The notes beneath the pieces were generated by a model that did not search any database, was not told the origin of the DNA, and was given only the letters and a program-made list of their open reading frames with translations. The position numbers and the translations under genes are program-made. From Sutcliffiella horikoshii (lineage in GTDB: Bacteria; Bacillota; Bacilli; Bacillales; Bacillaceae_I), in NCBI RefSeq assembly GCF_021991925.1, contig NZ_RXZI01000002.1, positions 186,001 to 250,000 on the forward strand: a DNA stretch of 64,000 nucleotides, written 5' to 3'. Shown one piece after another: positions 9,537-18,304 of this stretch. Positions within the stretch are counted from its first letter, which is position 1. Each line of letters starts with the position of its first letter.

Positions 9537-9584
9537 ACCAATCCATGGTTCCCGCGTGAGAGCGGGGGGTGGGTTGGTTTTTTT
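9537..9584 (+). terminator. Terminator after gndA
   Basis: Long imperfect stem with outer arms ACCAATCC / GGGTTGGT and inner arms CCCGC / GCGGG, followed by a T run. Confidence 0.8.
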
Positions 9585-9614
9585 GTGGGTATAGGATATC
9601 CCGACCGCTATGAT

Positions 9615-9807
9615 TTCCGGATATATTTTAAAAATTCATGATATCAGCTGAGAATTCCGGATAAAACTCAAAAATTCATGATATCAGCTGAGACTTCCGG
9701 ATAAAACACAAAAATTCATGATATCCACCCAGACTTCAGGATAAATCCGAAAAATTCATGATATCCACCGAAAATTCAGGATAAATCTCGATAAACCCTG
9801 ATATCCC
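9615..9807. repeat. 20/40-bp period degenerate tandem array
   Basis: TTC-starting units recur every 20 bp at 9615, 9635, 9655, 9675, 9695, 9715, 9735, 9755 and 9775. They alternate between TTCCGGATAAA-type and TTCATGATATC-type, so the true unit is a 40-bp dimer. It lies between the gndA terminator and the convergent cyclase gene and fills most of that 406-bp gap. No coding role is apparent. Confidence 0.85.
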
Positions 9808-9931
9808 AAAACGCCGATTCCCCTCAAACTCCCCACTAACCTCAATCCGCAAAAATTCCACACACAAAAAGCCACCCTGCCCCCAAATTCCCCGGGGCAA
9901 AGTGGCCAATCAACATAGTTCAACTCAAAAA

Positions 9932-10546
9932 TCACTTCATATCCATCAAAACAATACGAGCAGGAGAAGCATCCACGCCACTCAGCTTCAATGGCGCCGC
10001 ACACATGATATACTCGCCTTCCGCGATATCCTTCAGGCGCAGGCCTTCAATGATGATCACGTTGTTTGCGAAAAGCGTTTTGTGTGTCGGGTGGCCTTCC
10101 TGGCTGCGCTCGATGCCAAGTGCATCCACACCAACGCCGCTCACGCCGATTTCAGCCAAATACGCAGCAGCGTCTTCCGCCACAAACACAAAGTCAAAGT
10201 TGAACTCTTCATCAAAAGAGTTTTTCGTTTTAAATAACAGGAAATCGTCCTTTTGAATATCAAGGCCTTCAATATCCTTAACTGTAATGCGGTCCTCAAC
10301 AGCAGTCAGGTCGAACACTTTACATGGCCCGACAAGCTTGTCCAATGGCAGTGTCTCGATGGTTTCGCCATCCACCACCATATGTAGCGGCGCATCCACA
10401 TGTGTACCGGTGTGAACATCCAGCTCCAAGCGGGTTTCCGTTACATAACCGTTCGTGTTGGTCGTTTGTTTCGGTTGTTTTTCTGGCTTGTTTTTATAAA
10501 CTGGCATACCCGTATAAATCGGGGAAGATACGTCATAAACTTTCAT
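9932..10546 (-). CDS. Cyclase family protein (KynB-like metal hydrolase)
   Basis: 204 residues of the PF04199 cyclase/arylformamidase fold. The metal-binding signature HTGTHVDAPLH is complete (His45, His49, Asp51, His55), and later SGVGVDALGIER and HKTLFANNVIIIEGLRL match the family. Members include bacterial kynurenine formamidase, but no other tryptophan-degradation gene is nearby, so the substrate is unknown. AAAGGAG precedes the ATG. It begins only 45 bp after the zwf stop in the same direction, so it is probably co-transcribed with zwf. Confidence 0.8.
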   Translation of the reverse strand: MKVYDVSSPIYTGMPVYKNKPEKQPKQTTNTNGYVTETRLELDVHTGTHVDAPLHMVVDGETIETLPLDKLVGPCKVFDLTAVEDRITVKDIEGLDIQKDDFLLFKTKNSFDEEFNFDFVFVAEDAAAYLAEIGVSGVGVDALGIERSQEGHPTHKTLFANNVIIIEGLRLKDIAEGEYIMCAAPLKLSGVDASPARIVLMDMK

Positions 10547-10591
10547 GTGTAAAAAACTCCTTTCTATTTTGAAGCATATGCGTTCAAGTGC

Positions 10592-12070
10592 TTACAACGG
10601 CCACCAATGGAAGCCGTCCTTATAAAGCAGCTCATCCGCCTGCTTTGGCCCCATGGAACCAGACTCATAGTTCGGGAAGTCAAATGCTCTCGTGTTTTCC
10701 CATGCTTTTGAAATCTCATCAATGAAGCTCCAAGACAACGCCACTTCATCCCAGTGCGTAAAGTTCGTCATGTCACCGCGCATCGCATCATAAAGCAGGC
10801 GCTCGTAAGCTTCTGGTGTGTTGATGCCATCGATGCAATTGTTTGTATAGTCAAGTCTGATCGGGGTCGTTGTAATATCCTTACCCGATTTTTTTGCGTT
10901 TAAATGCAACGTGATGCCTTCTTCTGGTTGGATGTTGATGACAAGAAGGTTAGGGTCCACCTTTTCCCCACGGTTGTAGTATAGGTTCATCGGGATATCT
11001 TTGAACTGCACGACTACTTTCGTGGACTTCTCGCTCATTCTTTTTCCGGTACGAATATAAATCGGTACGCCTGCCCAACGGAAGTTATCAATCAAAAGCT
11101 TCCCTGCCACATATGTCTCCGTGTTGGAGTTGGTGTCAACAGAGTTCTCGTCACGGTAGCCTTGTACTTGGTTGCCGTCCACCATTCCAGCTCCATATTG
11201 GCCGCGAACAAAATAATCCTCCACATCATCGGGACCGATTTTGCGCATTGCACGAAGCACCTTGACTTTTTCGCTGCGGATCTCTTCCGGATTCAGCTTG
11301 ATTGGTGGTTCCATCGCAAGCAACGCGACCATTTGAAGCATATGGTTCTGCACCATATCCCTTAATGCACCCGAGCTTTCGTAATAACGACCGCGGTCTT
11401 CCACACCCAACACTTCACTTGAGGTGATTTGGATATTGGAGATATAACGGTTGTTCCAAAGCGGTTCAAACAGAGCATTGGCAAAACGGATCACCTCGAT
11501 ATTCTGCACCATCTCTTTTCCAAGATAATGGTCGATACGGTAGATTTCCGACTCATCGAATGCTTGACGGATCTCTGCGTTCAAATCTTTTGCGGAAGGA
11601 AGGTTGTGCCCAAAAGGCTTTTCAATGACAAGACGCTTCCAGCCGTCCGTTTCGGTCAATCCTTCCGATTTCAAATTGGTAGCAATAGTGCCGAAGAACT
11701 CCGGTGCCATGGCAAGATAGAAGATGCGGTTGCCGTTTGTGGCATAGTCGGAATCCAAATCACCCAATAGGCCCTTCAACTGTTGGTAGGACTCGCTGCT
11801 TGTTACATCAAAAGGATGATAATAAAAATGGGAACTGAATTCTTCGACATTCCCGTCACCATTAGCCACTTCCTTCACAGAAGTGGATACGTTCGAACGG
11901 AACTCTTCATTGGATAGCGGGCGTCTTGCCACGCCGACTACCGCAAAATTTTTGGAGATGCTTCCATTTTTATAGAGACGATAGATGGAAGGGTACAGCT
12001 TGCGTTTCGCTAGATCCCCTGTTGCACCAAAAATGACAATCAAGGAAGTCGGATTTTCTTTTTTATTCAC
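10592..12070 (-). CDS. zwf: Glucose-6-phosphate 1-dehydrogenase
   Basis: 492 residues from GTG 12070; B. subtilis Zwf has 489. The nucleotide-binding IVIFGATGDLAKRKLYPS, the active-site EIYRIDHYLGKEMVQNIEV and the VVQFKDIPMNLYY segment are all present. It oxidises glucose 6-phosphate with NADP+, the entry step of the oxidative pentose phosphate pathway. The start was chosen because conserved sequence begins at residue 6-7 and GCGAGG lies upstream; a longer frame from TTG 12103 adds eleven unconserved residues. Followed by the cyclase gene at 45 bp. Confidence 0.95.
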   Translation of the reverse strand: MNKKENPTSLIVIFGATGDLAKRKLYPSIYRLYKNGSISKNFAVVGVARRPLSNEEFRSNVSTSVKEVANGDGNVEEFSSHFYYHPFDVTSSESYQQLKGLLGDLDSDYATNGNRIFYLAMAPEFFGTIATNLKSEGLTETDGWKRLVIEKPFGHNLPSAKDLNAEIRQAFDESEIYRIDHYLGKEMVQNIEVIRFANALFEPLWNNRYISNIQITSSEVLGVEDRGRYYESSGALRDMVQNHMLQMVALLAMEPPIKLNPEEIRSEKVKVLRAMRKIGPDDVEDYFVRGQYGAGMVDGNQVQGYRDENSVDTNSNTETYVAGKLLIDNFRWAGVPIYIRTGKRMSEKSTKVVVQFKDIPMNLYYNRGEKVDPNLLVINIQPEEGITLHLNAKKSGKDITTTPIRLDYTNNCIDGINTPEAYERLLYDAMRGDMTNFTHWDEVALSWSFIDEISKAWENTRAFDFPNYESGSMGPKQADELLYKDGFHWWPL

Positions 12071-12118
12071 AGATAAGAACCTCGCTTTATGTACTAGTCT
12101 CAAAAGAATGTGCTATCT

Positions 12119-12132
12119 TAATCAGTTGATTA
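12119..12132. promoter_or_regulatory. Palindrome upstream of zwf (possible operator)
   Basis: Perfect palindromic arms TAATCA-GT-TGATTA about 50 bp upstream of the zwf start. On the minus strand a possible promoter (TTGTTA, 18 bp, TATCCT) covers 12125-12165. The rest of the 357-bp gap to ung shows no gene that I can support. Confidence 0.3.
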
Positions 12133-12427
12133 GGATAAACATTTATGTAAATAAGTAACAAATTCACTTAATAAGTATGGGACATTGTGAAAAAAGACCA
12201 CTCAGATATTTTATATGGAAGTGGATAGGAATTCAATATATTAATCAAGCTTATGCTCGAGTGGAACCTTTTCGTTTCACTATAACACATCCAGCAAGCA
12301 ATCCCTGAATGATAGGCTCGTCGTTAGTATGAAAAAATACAGGCAAAACCATGCATCCACAAACTTCCCATCCCAAAAATAAATGGCTATATGATAAAGT
12401 AAGAGGGACAGAAAGGAACGGAGGATC

Positions 12428-13105
12428 ATGCAAGTGAAAAATCTGAGCGGTGATTGGAAGGCTTTATTGGAAAAGGAGACCTCCAAAGATTACTACAAAA
12501 AGTTAATGCAGTTTTTAGATTATGAATATGCCTCTACCATTGTTTATCCCGAAAAGGAGGCTATTTTTTCTGCGTTCGAGGCGACAAGCTATGAGGACGT
12601 CAAGGTTGTCATCCTCGGACAAGACCCCTACCATGGCAAGGACCAAGCCCACGGAATGAGCTTTTCCGTCCAAAAGGGGATGAGGGTCCCGCCATCTCTG
12701 AAAAACATCTACCAAGAGCTTCAGGATGACCTTGGGATTGCTCCGGTCCAGCACGGATTTTTAATGGAGTGGGCAAAGCAAGGTGTGTTATTATTAAATA
12801 CGGTCTTAACCGTCAGGGAGAAAAAACCCAACTCCCATAAAGGGAAGGGCTGGGAACGGTTTACAGACGAAGTGATACAAGTGTTGAATGACCGGGACAA
12901 GCCGGTGATCTTTATCCTTTGGGGAAAACATGCAGAACAGAAAGAAAACTTGATTACAAACAGGCGTCACTACATCATCAAAAGCACGCATCCTAGTCCA
13001 TTTTCTGCGAGAAAAGGATTTTTTGGAAGCAGGCCGTTTTCAAGAGTGAATACGATCCTGGCTGAAAATGGTGAAGACGCGATTGATTGGCGATTGACGC
13101 CGTAG
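12428..13105 (+). CDS. ung: Uracil-DNA glycosylase
   Basis: 225 residues of family 1 UDG. The water-activating loop GQDPYHG is at 64-70 (catalytic Asp66) and the DNA-intercalation loop [15 protein letters not shown] is near the C-terminus. It removes uracil from DNA as the first step of base excision repair. GGAACGGAGG sits just before ATG 12428. Divergent from zwf. The channel gene starts 37 bp after its stop with no clear terminator between, so the two may be co-transcribed. Confidence 0.97.
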   Translation: MQVKNLSGDWKALLEKETSKDYYKKLMQFLDYEYASTIVYPEKEAIFSAFEATSYEDVKVVILGQDPYHGKDQAHGMSFSVQKGMRVPPSLKNIYQELQDDLGIAPVQHGFLMEWAKQGVLLLNTVLTVREKKPNSHKGKGWERFTDEVIQVLNDRDKPVIFILWGKHAEQKENLITNRRHYIIKSTHPSPFSARKGFFGSRPFSRVNTILAENGEDAIDWRLTP

Positions 13106-13142
13106 ATAAGAAAAACAAGATAAACAAGAGGAAGTGCACGAC

Positions 13143-13952
13143 ATGCAAACGTGGAAATCAACGATACAACATATAGTCGGACACCGGTACTTTATGAATG
13201 CCGTCATGTTCGTCATCCTACTAAATGCGATTTTGATAGGGGTGGAAACATACCCTGCACTGCGAGCGGATTATTACGATATCATCCATGGCTTTGAAGT
13301 TTTCTTTTTATGGTTCTTTACCATAGAAATCATCCTGAGAATGTTAGCGGAGAAAAAGATATCCCACTTCTTTCGCAGCAGGTGGAACCTCTTCGACTTT
13401 TTCATTGTGGCAGGAGTGCTTTTATTTAGTGGAACCTATTTCATTTCCGCCATCCGTATCCTACGGGTATTCCGGGTCCTGCGCGCCATCACGGTCGTTC
13501 CGTCCCTGCAAAGGCTTGTGACGGCATTCCTGAAAACCATCCCATCCTTGGGTACCATCATGATGCTATTATCTTTAGTATTCTATATTTTCGCCGTACT
13601 GGGTGTCATGTTTTTCGGTGAAATCTCGCCAGAATATTTCGGGTCGCTTCACCTCGCCCTTGTGACACTATTCCAGGTCATCACTCTAGAATCTTGGGCA
13701 AGTGGAATATTCCGTCCCATCTTCGCGGAGAGTCCATTGTCTTGGGTCTATTTTGTTTCCTTCATCCTTGTTGGAACCTTCATCGTCCTGAACCTGATCG
13801 TCGGGGAAATCCTCAACAATATCCAGGAAGCAAAGGAAGAAGAATTGAAGGAAGAGAAGATAGAAGTCAGCAAAAAGGAACTTGCAAAGATTACGGACGA
13901 AATTGCGGAACTGAAGCAGCTTCTGATAAATAAAGAGAAAAATAGTGGATAA
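13143..13952 (+). CDS. Voltage-gated sodium channel of the NaChBac family
   Basis: 269 residues with the six-helix plan of a single-domain bacterial Nav channel. The S4 voltage sensor carries Arg105, Arg108, Arg111 and Arg114 at three-residue intervals (IRILRVFRVLRA). The pore loop contains TLESWAS at 181-187, identical to the NaChBac selectivity filter, which conducts Na+. After S6 (FILVGTFIVLNLIVGEILNN) comes a charged coiled-coil tail (about 226-265), as in NaChBac, where it mediates tetramer assembly. In alkaliphilic bacilli such channels return Na+ for motility and pH control (established); that role here is inference. AGAGGAAG supports ATG 13143 over GTG 13134. Confidence 0.93.
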   Translation: MQTWKSTIQHIVGHRYFMNAVMFVILLNAILIGVETYPALRADYYDIIHGFEVFFLWFFTIEIILRMLAEKKISHFFRSRWNLFDFFIVAGVLLFSGTYFISAIRILRVFRVLRAITVVPSLQRLVTAFLKTIPSLGTIMMLLSLVFYIFAVLGVMFFGEISPEYFGSLHLALVTLFQVITLESWASGIFRPIFAESPLSWVYFVSFILVGTFIVLNLIVGEILNNIQEAKEEELKEEKIEVSKKELAKITDEIAELKQLLINKEKNSG

Positions 13953-13960
13953 TGATTTTC

Positions 13961-13998
13961 AAAGAACACGCGGGCAGTGGACTCCGTGTTCTTTTTTT
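13961..13998 (+). terminator. Terminator after the sodium channel gene
   Basis: 10-bp stem AAAGAACACG / CGTGTTCTTT followed by T's. Confidence 0.85.
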
Positions 13999-14084
13999 AT
14001 AAAAATATCTCCTCCTATTACTAAAGACCCAGCCGCCTCCTGCCGAAATAATAAACAAAGAGAGAAAACGTAAAAACAGATTTG

Positions 14085-14098
14085 TGCAAACGGTTTCA
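14085..14098 (+). promoter_or_regulatory. cre-like site upstream of the chemoreceptor gene
   Basis: TGCAAACGGTTTCA matches the CcpA consensus TGNAANCGNWNNCA at every fixed position, 34 bp before the start codon. CcpA control is inferred, not shown. Confidence 0.55.
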
Positions 14099-14132
14099 TT
14101 ATTTATTGGCAGTTTTACTAGGGGGAAGAAGA

Positions 14133-15833
14133 ATGGGGAGTATGAGGAAAAGGTTAATCGTGCTGATTGTTTTAATAGGGGGCATAGGGCTCGCTGCCTC
14201 CGTTGTTATTTGGATGAATAGCATGCAAGTACAAAAAGGGGTTAACGAGTTAGATGAAATTACAAAGCTGAATGAAAGTTATTTTGAACTGGTGCAGTCG
14301 TATCAAAATAACCTAGCAGATATGTATTTTGTCGTATCCAATGGCTATTCCAAAACACACGTTACAAAAATCGAAGAGAGTCTCAAAGAGAGCGAAGAAA
14401 AACTACAAGATTTCGAGCCATATTTTACGGAATTTGAAGAATTAGGACAGTGGAAGCAGTATTTTGTTGTTTCACATGGAACATTGTCAAAACAATTCGA
14501 CATCATCAGTGATGTTTCCAATGCAGCCAATATGGACCGCCTCCGAATTACGACATCGGAAGACCTGGCTAAAGCCCGGAATCAGGTGGAGCGAGCGAAT
14601 GAGGGTGGAATGGAGTTCCTGCAAACATACAATGATGAAAATAGACAAGCAATCCAGGCAAAAGTTTCCTCGACAGAACGCTGGACCTTATTAACACTAG
14701 CTATCCTTGTTGTCGTGCCAATCCTTGTGCTGTTATCGTTCAGAATGGCTTTCAACAAAGGAGTCAATCAAGTGTTGCGACGGGTAAACGCCTACCAGGA
14801 AGGCGACTTTATGTATGAATCTTCTCATTCAGCGCGAAAAGATGAGTTCGGTCAAATTGAGGGTGCCTTGACAACGATGGGAGGAAATATAGAGCAGTTG
14901 ATGAAAGGCAGTATGGGCGCAAACCAGCGTCTGCAGGTAGTCATGCAGGAGCTATTGGTAGTCGCAGAGGACAATCTGACGGAATCGTCGGAGATCAAGC
15001 AGCGTTCCGAACAGGTGACGGAAAAAGTTTCGATGCAGTACGAGGGGACGACCGCCATTTCCGCCGTAACCGAACAGGCCTCTGCCAGTACACAAGAAAT
15101 TTACAGCATCGTGGATGAAATGAAACGCAACCTCGAAAGCATGGAGGTCCTATCCAAAAGAGGGGCGGATTCGCTACAGCAGATGGTCACCACCATGCAT
15201 CAATCCTCCACTGAAACAGAAACGATCGTAGAAAGGTTCTCGAAAATTAAGGAAGATATTGATGAGGCAAACAGTTTCCTGAAGGGGATAACGGAAATTA
15301 CGACACAGACCAACTTGCTTGCCCTTAATGCCTCGATTGAAGCGGCACGTGCGGGAGAGGCGGGAAAAGGCTTTGCCGTTGTAGCAGAGGAAATTCGCAA
15401 GCTTTCCGGCCAAACCGATTTATTTTCCAAGCAAATCAATAGCATCACTGGTCGTATCCAGGAAGATACCAATGAAGTCCTGAAAGAGTTCCAACTTTTC
15501 AAGGAAACGATCGAGCAGACGAACGAAAAAAATGAAGCATCTGCAACACTATTCCAAGACATTGCTTCAAGCAGTGGAGCATTGCTGGAACAGGGAACAC
15601 ACATTACCGTCACAATGGAAGAAATCAGTATGGGTGTCAATGAAATCGTCCATTCTGTAAATGATCTGGTCGCTTCCTCTTCTGAACTGACGCAGGATAT
15701 GGCTGAAGTCGTGAAGGCTGCCGATCATCAAGTGGATCTCTCTAATAACATGAGACGGACGGTTGATACAGTAAAAGAGACAGCGGAAGATCTGGCCGCA
15801 AGCATCGCCTCCATAAACATGAATAAATCGTGA
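14133..15833 (+). CDS. Methyl-accepting chemotaxis protein
   Basis: 566 residues. A first membrane helix (about 5-27) is followed by a helical extracytoplasmic sensor of ~150 residues, a second membrane helix ([20 protein letters not shown]), a HAMP-like stretch and a long coiled coil. The signalling hairpin tip [20 protein letters not shown] and the following [15 protein letters not shown] are canonical. It transmits ligand binding to CheA/CheW. The sensor looks like a four-helix-bundle type; the ligand is unknown. GGGGGAAGAAG places the start at ATG 14133; the in-frame ATG at 14142 is a possible alternative. A cre-like site lies just upstream. Confidence 0.9.
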   Translation: MGSMRKRLIVLIVLIGGIGLAASVVIWMNSMQVQKGVNELDEITKLNESYFELVQSYQNNLADMYFVVSNGYSKTHVTKIEESLKESEEKLQDFEPYFTEFEELGQWKQYFVVSHGTLSKQFDIISDVSNAANMDRLRITTSEDLAKARNQVERANEGGMEFLQTYNDENRQAIQAKVSSTERWTLLTLAILVVVPILVLLSFRMAFNKGVNQVLRRVNAYQEGDFMYESSHSARKDEFGQIEGALTTMGGNIEQLMKGSMGANQRLQVVMQELLVVAEDNLTESSEIKQRSEQVTEKVSMQYEGTTAISAVTEQASASTQEIYSIVDEMKRNLESMEVLSKRGADSLQQMVTTMHQSSTETETIVERFSKIKEDIDEANSFLKGITEITTQTNLLALNASIEAARAGEAGKGFAVVAEEIRKLSGQTDLFSKQINSITGRIQEDTNEVLKEFQLFKETIEQTNEKNEASATLFQDIASSSGALLEQGTHITVTMEEISMGVNEIVHSVNDLVASSSELTQDMAEVVKAADHQVDLSNNMRRTVDTVKETAEDLAASIASINMNKS

Positions 15834-15839
15834 ACAAAC

Positions 15840-15870
15840 AACCTGTGGAGTGGATTCTCCGCAGGTTTTA
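15840..15870 (+). terminator. Terminator after the chemoreceptor gene
   Basis: 11-bp stem AACCTGTGGAG / CTCCGCAGGTT (one mismatch) with a short T-rich tail. Confidence 0.75.
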
Positions 15871-15943
15871 TATTTTATGGGAAGTTGGAAAATGGTAGAA
15901 TGAAGGATGGACAAAGCAGGTGCTGATAGAAAGGGTGGGTAGC

Positions 15944-16147
15944 ATGGCCAAACGGATAAATTGCTTGAAATGCAAGCATTACTATGTCACATGGGATGCC
16001 AAGTTCCCCAAAGGCTGCCGGGCATTCGGTTTCAAGACGAACCAGGTCCCGTCCGTTGCCGTACTTCGCTCCTCCGGAAGCCCGTGCTTGAAATTCGAAT
16101 CAAAAGATGAACCAATAAAACCCGGCCCGAACGGGTACTATGTGTAA
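15944..16147 (+). CDS. Small Cys-containing protein of unknown function
   Basis: 67 residues from ATG 15944, preceded by AAAGGGTGGG. It opens MAKRINCLKCKHYYVTWD, has another Cys in FPKGCRAFGF and a fourth in SGSPCLKFE. The CxxC and two later cysteines suggest a zinc ribbon or similar metal site. I recognise it only as a conserved small Bacillaceae protein and give no function. It ends 14 bp before the CtaM-like gene, so the two probably share a transcript. Confidence 0.65.
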   Translation: MAKRINCLKCKHYYVTWDAKFPKGCRAFGFKTNQVPSVAVLRSSGSPCLKFESKDEPIKPGPNGYYV

Positions 16148-16161
16148 AAGGAGATTACTTA

Positions 16162-16683
16162 ATGAAAAAGATAAATTTCTTGCCTTGGATCATCGGCATA
16201 TCCATTGCAGTAAATGCTGTGGTGGTCGTGTTGTTCTTCCTCCCCCAGTATGAAGGATTGGCCCATGTGGATTTGACCTTCTTACCGATGATGAATGCTA
16301 TATTCAACAGCTTCACCTTCCTATTTTTAGTAGGTGCACTTATTGCAATCAAGAAAAAAAACATCACCGTGCACCGACGTTTCATCCTGGCGGCATTCTC
16401 GTCCACGACCTTGTTTTTGATAACATATGTGACGTATCATTCCCTGACAGAATCCACGCCATTCGGAGGGGAAGGAATCATCCGATCCATCTACTTCTTC
16501 ATCTTGTTGACGCATATCGTGTTGGCGGTCGTGATTGTGCCACTGGCGTTGTATTCTTTGGCGACAGGCCTTAGCATGCAAAAGGAACGCCATCGCAAAA
16601 TCGCACGCTGGACCATGCCATTATGGTTATATGTGAGTTTGACAGGTGTTATTGTGTATTTGATGATATCGCCGTACTACTAA
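16162..16683 (+). CDS. DUF420 membrane protein, CtaM/YozB-like
   Basis: 173 residues with about five membrane helices. Conserved His positions are visible in VHRRF, TYHSLTES, LLTHIVLAVVIVP and RHRKIARWTMPLWLYVSLTG. The DUF420 family includes S. aureus CtaM, needed to mature heme-aa3-type quinol/cytochrome oxidase, and B. subtilis YozB. A role in terminal oxidase maturation is therefore plausible; no oxidase genes lie in the window. AAAGGAG precedes the start. A repeat element follows directly. Confidence 0.8.
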   Translation: MKKINFLPWIIGISIAVNAVVVVLFFLPQYEGLAHVDLTFLPMMNAIFNSFTFLFLVGALIAIKKKNITVHRRFILAAFSSTTLFLITYVTYHSLTESTPFGGEGIIRSIYFFILLTHIVLAVVIVPLALYSLATGLSMQKERHRKIARWTMPLWLYVSLTGVIVYLMISPYY

Positions 16684-16691
16684 AGTCGGGA

Positions 16692-16822
16692 GAGGCTCTT
16701 TTCTCAAAGATTGTTGTTATTCACTGGGGAAAATTCGACATTTGGACCAGTCTTGCAGGGAAAAGAGCACGACCGTTTGTTTTAAAAATACGAAAAACTA
16801 CACAGTTTACGAAAAGCCTTTG
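16692..16822. mobile_element. Short GGCTCTTTTCTCA-family element (copy R2)
   Basis: 131 bp with ends GAGGCTCTTTTCTCAAAG and GAAAAGCCTTTG. It shares the left 30 bp and the internal GGGAAAAGAGCACGAC with the longer copies but lacks the GTAAAAAGTC hairpin. Confidence 0.65.
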
Positions 16823-16842
16823 AAAAAAAGGAGGGATGAAAG

Positions 16843-17184
16843 ATGAGCATAACACTGGATAAGGTTCTCGCACGCCTGGAGTCCGAGCTTGAGCGGGCGA
16901 TGGACACGGGAAATGTGCAAAAAAAGCGCGAGCATCTTGCTGCGATGAAATCCTTGTGTGAGCTGGCGTTGGAGACAGATGCGGAAGAGGGATCCTCGTA
17001 TACGAGAACGGCAGGATTGCCAACAACAGCACCCAGCCCCCAACCGGGCCACCAAGCACCATCATCCTTTAAGCAAGCAGCACCAATCTACACACCACCA
17101 ACCCAAGCACCACCAATCGCTAACATCCCATCCAAACCAATCAAAGAAGACGACGCGAATGGTGATTCGTTGTTTGATTTTTAA
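16843..17184 (+). CDS. ywdI: YwdI family protein (DUF5327)
   Basis: 113 residues. A helical N-terminal half (LARLESELERAMDTGNVQKK and on to about residue 45) is followed by a Pro/Ala/Gln-rich low-complexity linker and an acidic C-terminal end GDSLFDF. That layout, together with its place in the ung-ywdI-ywdK-gerQ order, identifies the B. subtilis YwdI family. Function unknown. AAAGGAGGGATG lies before ATG 16843. It ends in a REP palindrome that probably acts as terminator. Confidence 0.75.
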   Translation: MSITLDKVLARLESELERAMDTGNVQKKREHLAAMKSLCELALETDAEEGSSYTRTAGLPTTAPSPQPGHQAPSSFKQAAPIYTPPTQAPPIANIPSKPIKEDDANGDSLFDF

Positions 17185-17185
17185 C

Positions 17186-17206
17186 AAAAGGGGTCAGACC
17201 CCTTTT
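17186..17206. repeat. REP palindrome (GGGGTCAGACCCC)
   Basis: A perfect palindromic hairpin of AAAAGGGG / CCCCTTTT around TCAGA, 2 bp after the ywdI stop; with its T tail it likely doubles as the ywdI terminator. Confidence 0.75.
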
Positions 17207-17312
17207 ATCTCTCTAATGAGTGAAAGTGAGTTGACCACCACAACTTACCATACTAAAAATGGCGTGGTAACTTAAACTATAAACACCCCAGTAAGTAATG
17301 GAGGTGTTTTAC

Positions 17313-17612
17313 ATGCCTGGTGGTACAGACGGATCGATGTATGGTTTAATGGCGGCGTTCGTAAGCACTAATTATGACACGTCGACAAAACTTTCCCACG
17401 ATCGTTATGAAGTGTATGTAAATGGTGACTTTGTTGGGCAGAAGAACTTGCTCTCCACTAGAGAAGATGTCACAAGTGTCAATGAATTCTTACATTCACA
17501 TGGATATAATGACTTTTTGTCTAACATAGATGGTGATCATTATCATATACAAACGGAAAAAAAAGAACGCGAGCTAAAACAGGCTCTACAGATTTATCTT
17601 CACTCAAGATAA
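17313..17612 (+). CDS. Small protein of unknown function
   Basis: 99 residues from ATG 17313, with a good GGAGGTG ribosome binding site eight bases upstream; an in-frame upstream ATG at 17298 overlaps that site and is less likely. The protein is soluble and charged, beginning MPGGTDGSMYGLMAAFVSTN, with a YEVYVNGDFVGQKNL segment and a helical Lys/Glu-rich C-terminus. I do not recognise it. It has its own strong terminator and no co-directional partner overlap, so it may be an independent transcription unit, absent from the B. subtilis order. Confidence 0.6.
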   Translation: MPGGTDGSMYGLMAAFVSTNYDTSTKLSHDRYEVYVNGDFVGQKNLLSTREDVTSVNEFLHSHGYNDFLSNIDGDHYHIQTEKKERELKQALQIYLHSR

Positions 17613-17619
17613 AAATATT

Positions 17620-17660
17620 GCCCCATCCGCTTGAAAGTTTGAGCGGTGGGGCATTTTTTG
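17620..17660 (+). terminator. Terminator after the small unknown gene
   Basis: 12-bp-plus stem TGCCCCATCCGCT / AGCGGTGGGGCA (one mismatch) with six T's. Confidence 0.85.
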
Positions 17661-17804
17661 TGAATTGATGAAGAATGGAAGTGAACATTTTGTGTACGGG
17701 AAGATTGCGTTAGGCGATAAGCGGCAGGGTACAGCTTGGTCACAGAGGGCCAATGCTATATAATTCATTGTATTGAAGTAATTAAAGAAAGGTGGAAAAC
17801 GACC

Positions 17805-18173
17805 ATGAATTTATTTATTATCCTCGCAGCAATCAACGGATTTCTTGCAGTCGCACTAGGTGCATTCGGAGCCCATGGACTAGAAGGAAAAGTGTCCGAA
17901 AGAATGATTGAAATCTGGAAAACCGGTGTCACCTACCAAATGTTCCATGCAGGTGGCCTCTTCGTCGTAGCGCTACTGATGGAACGCTTCAGCAGCACTG
18001 GACTACTTAACACAGCAGGATGGTCATTCCTCATCGGAATCATCCTATTCTCCGGAAGCCTATACATCCTCACCCTCTCCGGCGTCAAAATACTAGGAGC
18101 CATCACCCCACTCGGAGGCGTAGCCTTCCTCATCGGCTGGGTACTCATCATCGTGGCCGCGGTGAAAGGGTAA
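17805..18173 (+). CDS. ywdK: YwdK family membrane protein (DUF423)
   Basis: 122 residues with four membrane helices. The DUF423 hallmark GAFGAHGLE is near residue 20, followed by WKTGVTYQMFHAGGL, FSGSLYILTLSGVK and ITPLGGVAFLIGW. Function unknown. GAAAGGTGG before ATG 17805 sets the start; a longer frame from 17736 would run through the ribosome binding site. It keeps the B. subtilis ywdK-gerQ neighbourhood. Two REP units follow the stop. Confidence 0.88.
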   Translation: MNLFIILAAINGFLAVALGAFGAHGLEGKVSERMIEIWKTGVTYQMFHAGGLFVVALLMERFSSTGLLNTAGWSFLIGIILFSGSLYILTLSGVKILGAITPLGGVAFLIGWVLIIVAAVKG

Positions 18174-18178
18174 AGCGC

Positions 18179-18264
18179 TAAAAGGGGTCTGACCCGCTTT
18201 GCGTTAATGCGGTAACAAAGTAAAAGGGGTCTGACCCGCTCTGCGTTAATACGTTAACACAGCG
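18179..18264. repeat. Two tandem REP units
   Basis: Two ~42-bp direct repeats of AAAGGGGTCTGACCCGCT followed by TGCGTTAATnCG and a TAACA arm. This sits between ywdK and convergent gerQ and may terminate both. Confidence 0.75.
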
Positions 18265-18304
18265 CAGCTAGACCCTTAATTTTATTCCACTTTATTTTTC
18301 AAGG

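Noticed and set aside
9615-9807. Possible CRISPR array
   Set aside because: Units are contiguous 20/40-bp degenerate repeats without unique 30-40-bp spacers, and no cas genes are present.
17210-17300. Possible riboswitch before the small unknown gene
   Set aside because: Only a weak TTACCA/TGGTAA pairing could be found; no known aptamer signature.
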